From NCBI RefSeq assembly GCF_000716435.1, contig NZ_JNWO01000008.1, positions 310,001-374,000 on the forward strand: a stretch of DNA of 64,000 nt, written 5' to 3'. The notes under the pieces are model-generated. The model did not search any database and had not been told where the DNA came from. It saw only the letters and a program-made list of their open reading frames with translations. Every line of letters starts with the position of its first letter. The stretch's first letter is position 1. Below, piece by piece: positions 60,145-64,000 of the stretch. Origin of the DNA: Streptomyces xylophagus (lineage in GTDB: Bacteria > Actinomycetota > Actinomycetes > Streptomycetales > Streptomycetaceae). Both the position numbers and the translations under genes were made by a program.

Positions 60145-61857
60145 GTGACGCAGAGTGGACAGGGCGAGGAGCCCTCGGCGCGGCCCGCGCGCGAAGGCAT
60201 CGTGCTGCCCTCCGACGGAGGCGCACCCCTCCTGCCGGGTATGACGGGCGGACGCGGTGACCAGCAGTCGGGCGGGCAGCCGGCAGCACCCCCGGGCGGC
60301 GGTCAGCCCTGGGGCGGGTCGTGGGGCCCGGACCAGCAGCACGACCCACAGCATCACCATCAGCACCAGACCCCGGCCCCGCCGCCGGGCCAGGGCTGGG
60401 GAGAGCCGCAACAGCTGCCGCAGCAGCAACCGCAGCAGCAGTGGGGGACCGCCCCCGAGCAGCCGTCCCCGTGGGGCGCCCAGGACGGCATCCCGAGCCA
60501 GCCGGGGGCCCTGCCCCAGGAGAGCGCCCAGCACGCGGCCTACGGCGTGCAGCAGCAGTCGTACGCACAGGAGTACCCGTCGGGATACGCCCCGGAGCCC
60601 TCCGCCGGGTACGTCGGGGCGGGCTACGCGTCCGACCAGGCGCACGCGATACCGGCGGCCGGGTCCGACGCGCAGTCCTACGGCGGATACGGATACGGCG
60701 CTTCCGGTGCGGGCGCGCCCCTGCCGCCCGCCGCGCCCGCGTTCCCGAGCGCCCCACTGCCGCCCGCCGACGAGGGGGCGACGCAGTTCATCCCGCCGGT
60801 GGTCAACATGCCCGGCGACGAGGGCGCCACGCAGTTCCTGCCGCCGGTTCCCGCCGTCGCCATGGACGAGGGCGCGACCCAGTACATCCCGCCGGTCGTG
60901 CCCGGGGCGCTGCCGCCCGAGGTGCACGCCGGGCCGATGCCGCAGGCCTCCCACCCCGACGCGCAGCCCACGCAGTTCCTCCCGCCGGTGCCCGCGCAGG
61001 GCGCCGCACCCGGGTACGGGGCGCAGCCGGGCGGATCCGGGGAGCGGCAGCCGCCCGCCGAGTTCGACAACCTCTTCCGCAGCGGCTCCGGGAGCGAGGT
61101 GCCGGCCGGGGCCACCCAGCACATGCCCCGCTTCCAACAGCCGCCGCAGGGCGGGCAGCCGGGCTACGCGCAGCCGTCGTACGCCCAGCCGTCCTACGCC
61201 CCGCCCGTGCAGGACGACGACGGCGACCGGGGCGGTCGTCGCTCGCGGGTGCCGCTGATCGCCGGTGTCGGGGTCGTCATCGCCGTCCTCGGGGTCGGCG
61301 CGGGCGCGTTGCTCAGCGGCGGCGGCAGCAAGAGCGACGCCAACAAGACCGTCGCCGCCACGTCGTCCGCGAGTGACGGTTCCTCGTCGACGGGCGCCGA
61401 CGCCGCCAAGGAACAGGCCGTCGCCCTGGACAAGTTGCTCGCCGACAGCGGCGGCAGCCGTGCCTCGGTGATCAACGCCGTGGGCAATGTGAAGGCCTGC
61501 AACAACCTCGACGGCGCCGCCTCCGACCTGCGGGACGCGGCCAAGCAGCGCACCGAGCTGGTGACCAAGCTGTCCGGGCTCACCCTGGACAAGCTGCCGT
61601 CCAACGAGGCGCTGACCACCGCTCTCACCAAGGCCTGGAAGGCGTCAGCGTCGGCCGACACCCACTACGCGGCCTGGGCCGACCAGGCCGCAGGCAAGCA
61701 CGGCTGCAAGAAGGGCAGCGCCCGCACCACCGGCCAGACCGCGGCCGGCAACGCGGCGAGCGGCACCGCCAGCAACCAGAAGGTCAAGGCCGCCGCCCTC
61801 TGGAACACGATCGCGAAGACCTACGGCCTGACCGAGCGCCAGCCGACCCAGCTCTGA
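60145..61857 (+). CDS. Single-pass membrane protein with long disordered Gln/Pro/Gly region and TQ[FY]-PPV repeats
   Basis: GTG 60145 has AGGAG six bases upstream. The 570-residue protein has about 370 disordered residues rich in Gln, Pro, Gly and Tyr. These contain four repeats like DEGATQFIPPV, DEGATQFLPPV, DEGATQYIPPV and PTQFLPPVP, plus a variant GATQHMP. A membrane helix (VPLIAGVGVVIAVLGVGAGA) and an extracellular domain of about 150 residues with two Cys follow. The conserved Thr in the repeats could be a phosphorylation and FHA-binding site. The function is unknown. Confidence 0.75.
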   Translation: MTQSGQGEEPSARPAREGIVLPSDGGAPLLPGMTGGRGDQQSGGQPAAPPGGGQPWGGSWGPDQQHDPQHHHQHQTPAPPPGQGWGEPQQLPQQQPQQQWGTAPEQPSPWGAQDGIPSQPGALPQESAQHAAYGVQQQSYAQEYPSGYAPEPSAGYVGAGYASDQAHAIPAAGSDAQSYGGYGYGASGAGAPLPPAAPAFPSAPLPPADEGATQFIPPVVNMPGDEGATQFLPPVPAVAMDEGATQYIPPVVPGALPPEVHAGPMPQASHPDAQPTQFLPPVPAQGAAPGYGAQPGGSGERQPPAEFDNLFRSGSGSEVPAGATQHMPRFQQPPQGGQPGYAQPSYAQPSYAPPVQDDDGDRGGRRSRVPLIAGVGVVIAVLGVGAGALLSGGGSKSDANKTVAATSSASDGSSSTGADAAKEQAVALDKLLADSGGSRASVINAVGNVKACNNLDGAASDLRDAAKQRTELVTKLSGLTLDKLPSNEALTTALTKAWKASASADTHYAAWADQAAGKHGCKKGSARTTGQTAAGNAASGTASNQKVKAAALWNTIAKTYGLTERQPTQL

Positions 61858-61909
61858 GGCAGCGGCGGAGCAGAAGCGGAAAAAAGAAGGGTGGCGCGGG
61901 TCCCGGTTC

Positions 61910-63223
61910 TCAGTCGAGGTCCGCGCTGTCCAAGGTCTTCGTCATATCGAAGAAGCCTTTCTTCGCCGACACCAGAACGCCCTTCCGTACGACCTGAAGC
62001 GTCACGTCCGCGTTCACGAGGCGGGCCAGTCCGACGGACGCGAGGTTGTCGTCCGAGGAACTCCACTGCAGCGTCGGCGTGAGCCCGCCCGTGTTGACCT
62101 TGACGCCGTCGTCCAGGGCACGCCGTATGTTGTCGGCGCTCACGTCGCCGCCGCCGAGCGACTTCACGACGGCCCTGAACGCGGTGTACGCGATCCAGGT
62201 GGTCTGCACCCCCGCGTCCGCCGGGTCGATGCGGTTGTCACCGAAGGCCACCTCGTTGACGGCGTTCTTCATCGGGTTCCAGCGCGCGTCGCTGGCGACC
62301 GGGTACCAGCCGGTGATGTACGACCCCTCGTACGGCCCGGACTGCCCGCCCGTGGAGTTGATCTCGGTCTGGTCGACGCTGCCGAGCACGGTCGCGGTCC
62401 GTACCGCGGGATAGTCCTCGCGGTCGCGCCGGAAGGAGTCCATGAAGGTGTCGGTGCGGTCCCCGAGGGAGGGCACCACGCACCCCTTCTTGCCCGAGTC
62501 GCCGCTCGCGCTCTCCAGCGCGCGCGTCGACTGGTCCGAGTACTCGGTGGCGTCGTCGGCCGCGAGCTGGTCGGTCGCCGGTCCGTGCCCGCCCGCCTTG
62601 AGCCCGGCGTTCAGCAGCGGGGGCAGGTCGTCGCCGGCGATGGAGTCGGGCCGGACGAGCGTGACCGGGCCGCAGGCGGGGGCGAGTTCCTTGCCGAGGC
62701 CCGCCAGGAGCGCGGGCTGGCCGCCGTTGACGGGGTAGGACAGGGCGCGGGTGAACTCCTCGTTCGTCACGCCGTAGCCGCCTATGTACGGGATGCCGGC
62801 GCCCTCCAGCGGGGCGAAGTACGAGTCGCTGAACTCGCTGTAGGAGCCGACGACCGCGACGACGTTCTCCTGCACGGCGAGCCGGGCGCACTTCGCGGCG
62901 GACACGCTGGTGTTGTGGTCGTTGCAGGTCAGGACCTTGAGCTTGCGGCCGTTGAGACCGCCGTGCTTGTTGATCCACTTCGCGTACGCCGTCGCCATGG
63001 CGGGCATGCCGGGCTTGTTGGTCGAGTTGGTGTCCCACGGCGCCCAGGTCATCACGGTGATCGCGTCGTCCCCGGAGCCCCCCGTCGTACCGGGAATCAC
63101 TCCGCAGCCGGCCGCGAGCGACGCGCATGCCACCAGAGCGGCCGCCGAGGTGACGGATGCTCTGACGGGCCGCCGGATGATCGTGGGGAGTAAGGTGCTG
63201 CGGTTGCGCCGCCTGCCGGTCAT
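61910..63223 (-). CDS. ABC-type substrate-binding lipoprotein (branched-chain amino acid type)
   Basis: The 437-residue protein begins MTGRRRNRSTLLPTIIRR, has a hydrophobic signal and a lipobox LAAGC with Cys40. A periplasmic-binding-protein type 1 fold follows (MATAYAKWINKHGGLNGRKL, VAVVGSYSEFSDSYFAPLEG). It resembles LivJ-type receptors, but no permease or ATPase gene is next to it. Leu11, in the signal peptide, is TTA (63191-63193), a candidate bldA target. Confidence 0.85.
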   Translation of the reverse strand: MTGRRRNRSTLLPTIIRRPVRASVTSAAALVACASLAAGCGVIPGTTGGSGDDAITVMTWAPWDTNSTNKPGMPAMATAYAKWINKHGGLNGRKLKVLTCNDHNTSVSAAKCARLAVQENVVAVVGSYSEFSDSYFAPLEGAGIPYIGGYGVTNEEFTRALSYPVNGGQPALLAGLGKELAPACGPVTLVRPDSIAGDDLPPLLNAGLKAGGHGPATDQLAADDATEYSDQSTRALESASGDSGKKGCVVPSLGDRTDTFMDSFRRDREDYPAVRTATVLGSVDQTEINSTGGQSGPYEGSYITGWYPVASDARWNPMKNAVNEVAFGDNRIDPADAGVQTTWIAYTAFRAVVKSLGGGDVSADNIRRALDDGVKVNTGGLTPTLQWSSSDDNLASVGLARLVNADVTLQVVRKGVLVSAKKGFFDMTKTLDSADLD

Positions 63224-63340
63224 GTACACACACGCTTCCGCCACACCGCTAACCCGGGCGTGACTCGGGGTCAACAAGTGGTGACGTGGAGGTGAATTAC
63301 GGGGGGCGTTCCTGTGTGTGTGACGAGGAACGTACGATCG

Positions 63341-63841
63341 ATGACCGTGCAAGGTTCGGAGAACTCTTCCCGTCGCCCCCGTCGCTCCTCCACCATGGGC
63401 GGCATGCCACTGAACGACATGCCCTGGTGGCGCTGGCGCAGCAACGTGCGTTCCGCGCTGCACATGCTCTCGGACCCGGCGTTCCAGCAGAACGTCTGGC
63501 TGGCCGGTGTCGACGGCTACGGTGACGTCACCGACGCCGTCTACCGCCTCGTCGAGGACACCTGGCTCGACAACTGGTCCGCCGAGAAATACGTCGGCAC
63601 GATCTTCCGCGACTCCCAGGAGGCGGCCCTCGTCGACACCGCCGTCCTGCGCGTCCTGCGGATCATGCACCAGGTCGGACCGGACGCCCAGGTCGCCGCG
63701 TACGTCGACCACCAGGCGTGGCCGGAGGCGGTGCGGGCGGCACGGGACGCCCATGTGCGGATGGCGGTGAGCGACGGGGAGGACCCGGACGCGCCGCCGC
63801 GGACGCTGGAGGTTCTGCAGATCATGACGCGGTCGGCGTAG
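63341..63841 (+). CDS. Hypothetical protein, 166 residues
   Basis: The soluble protein has a basic Ser/Arg-rich N-terminus and then a well-folded core (MPLNDMPWWRWRSNVRSALH, WLAGVDGYGDVTDAVYRLVE, DTWLDNWSAEKYVGTIFRDS). I recall homologs across Streptomyces, with no known function. The start is uncertain: ATG 63341 with GAGGAA about ten bases upstream is chosen; an internal ATG nearer the conserved core is possible. It is divergent from the lipoprotein gene. Confidence 0.72.
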   Translation: MTVQGSENSSRRPRRSSTMGGMPLNDMPWWRWRSNVRSALHMLSDPAFQQNVWLAGVDGYGDVTDAVYRLVEDTWLDNWSAEKYVGTIFRDSQEAALVDTAVLRVLRIMHQVGPDAQVAAYVDHQAWPEAVRAARDAHVRMAVSDGEDPDAPPRTLEVLQIMTRSA

Positions 63842-63867
63842 CTCGACGGCTGACGCGGTCGGCGTAG
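63826..63867 (+). repeat. Short direct repeat at the end of the 166-residue gene
   Basis: GACGCGGTCGGCGTAG occurs at 63826-63841, containing the stop codon, and again at 63852-63867. It looks like a small slippage duplication. The rest of 63842-63960 shows no gene. Confidence 0.7.
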
Positions 63868-63960
63868 GCCGACGGTGGGTGCGTGCCGTCGGTCCGGGGC
63901 GTAGGTCCGGGTGGCGGACGCCGGTCCCTCCGATCGGGGGGATATGGGACCCTGTCCTGC

Positions 63961-64000
63961 ATGAACGCGCAGTCCACCCCAGCCGCGGCACCCGCCGACC
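63961..64000 (+). CDS. Start of a gene running off the window
   Basis: An ATG at 63961 opens a frame MNAQSTPAAAPAD that continues to the window end with Streptomyces-like third-position G/C. Too little is visible to name a product, and no strong ribosome binding site is seen. Confidence 0.4.
   Translation, partial: MNAQSTPAAAPAD

Overview
The window is typical Streptomyces chromosome. It has very high G+C, GTG/TTG starts and 4-nt GTGA/ATGA gene overlaps. It also carries a conservon, a PAS/GAF sensor, a DmdR1 iron regulator, many MarR/TetR regulators facing the genes they probably control, and rare TTA leucine codons in a few genes. Gene content and order (serC, conservon, acyl-CoA carboxylase cluster, citrate synthase, pdxH, SIS protein, dmdR1) suggest the chromosome core rather than an arm. 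No rRNA, tRNA, CRISPR array, prophage or integrase was seen.

Layout. 1-9.4 kb: the end of an RNA cyclic phosphodiesterase gene, aldo/keto reductase, Uma2 nuclease-fold protein, Stf0-type sulfotransferase, SGNH hydrolase, a secreted propeller-like protein, a TetR regulator divergent from a DrrAB-type exporter, an ECF sigma factor paired with a membrane PASTA protein, and a MarR regulator. 9.5-19.2 kb: several 'regulator facing enzyme or efflux' modules (MarR/MFS, TetR/FAD monooxygenase, MarR/hydrolase plus epimerase), each with a visible palindromic operator, and two paralogous FAD monooxygenases. 19.3-26.0 kb: serC, then a complete conservon (cvnA-D) followed by two P450 genes. The first P450 has ExxW where ExxR is expected. 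26.2-34.8 kb: a large FAD/Fe-S oxidoreductase, phosphoesterase, Fem-type peptidoglycan enzyme, a 43-residue Pro/Lys peptide with iterated upstream sequence and its own terminator, an ABC exporter and an EamA transporter.

34.9-45.0 kb is one tightly packed catabolic operon: DinB-like protein, fused AtuA/AtuB-like protein, acyl-CoA carboxylase beta and biotin subunits, acyl-CoA dehydrogenase, acyl-CoA ligase, enoyl-CoA hydratase and a TetR regulator. It fits activation, oxidation, carboxylation and hydration of a branched or isoprenoid acid. After citrate synthase and pdxH comes the most unusual stretch, 47.07-49.30 kb. It holds a solitary IscB nuclease gene with all RuvC and HNH residues present, a candidate omega-RNA in front of it, and behind it a tiny transcription unit with a consensus promoter, a Shine-Dalgarno matching the 16S 3' end, a 12-codon ORF and strong hairpins.

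49.3-64.0 kb: GNAT acetyltransferase, nucleotidyltransferase, PAS/GAF protein, SIS protein, dmdR1 with a long antisense ORF matching the S. coelicolor adm arrangement, an alpha/beta hydrolase with Ala at the nucleophile position, an ABC-2 transporter pair, a degenerate primase/polymerase-domain protein, a TPR regulator, a disordered membrane protein with repeated TQ[FY]-PP-V motifs, an amino-acid-type binding lipoprotein, and the start of one more gene. A short interspersed element of about 27-33 bp with the core GGGGCGCGGGGAACTGCGCG occurs five times between genes.
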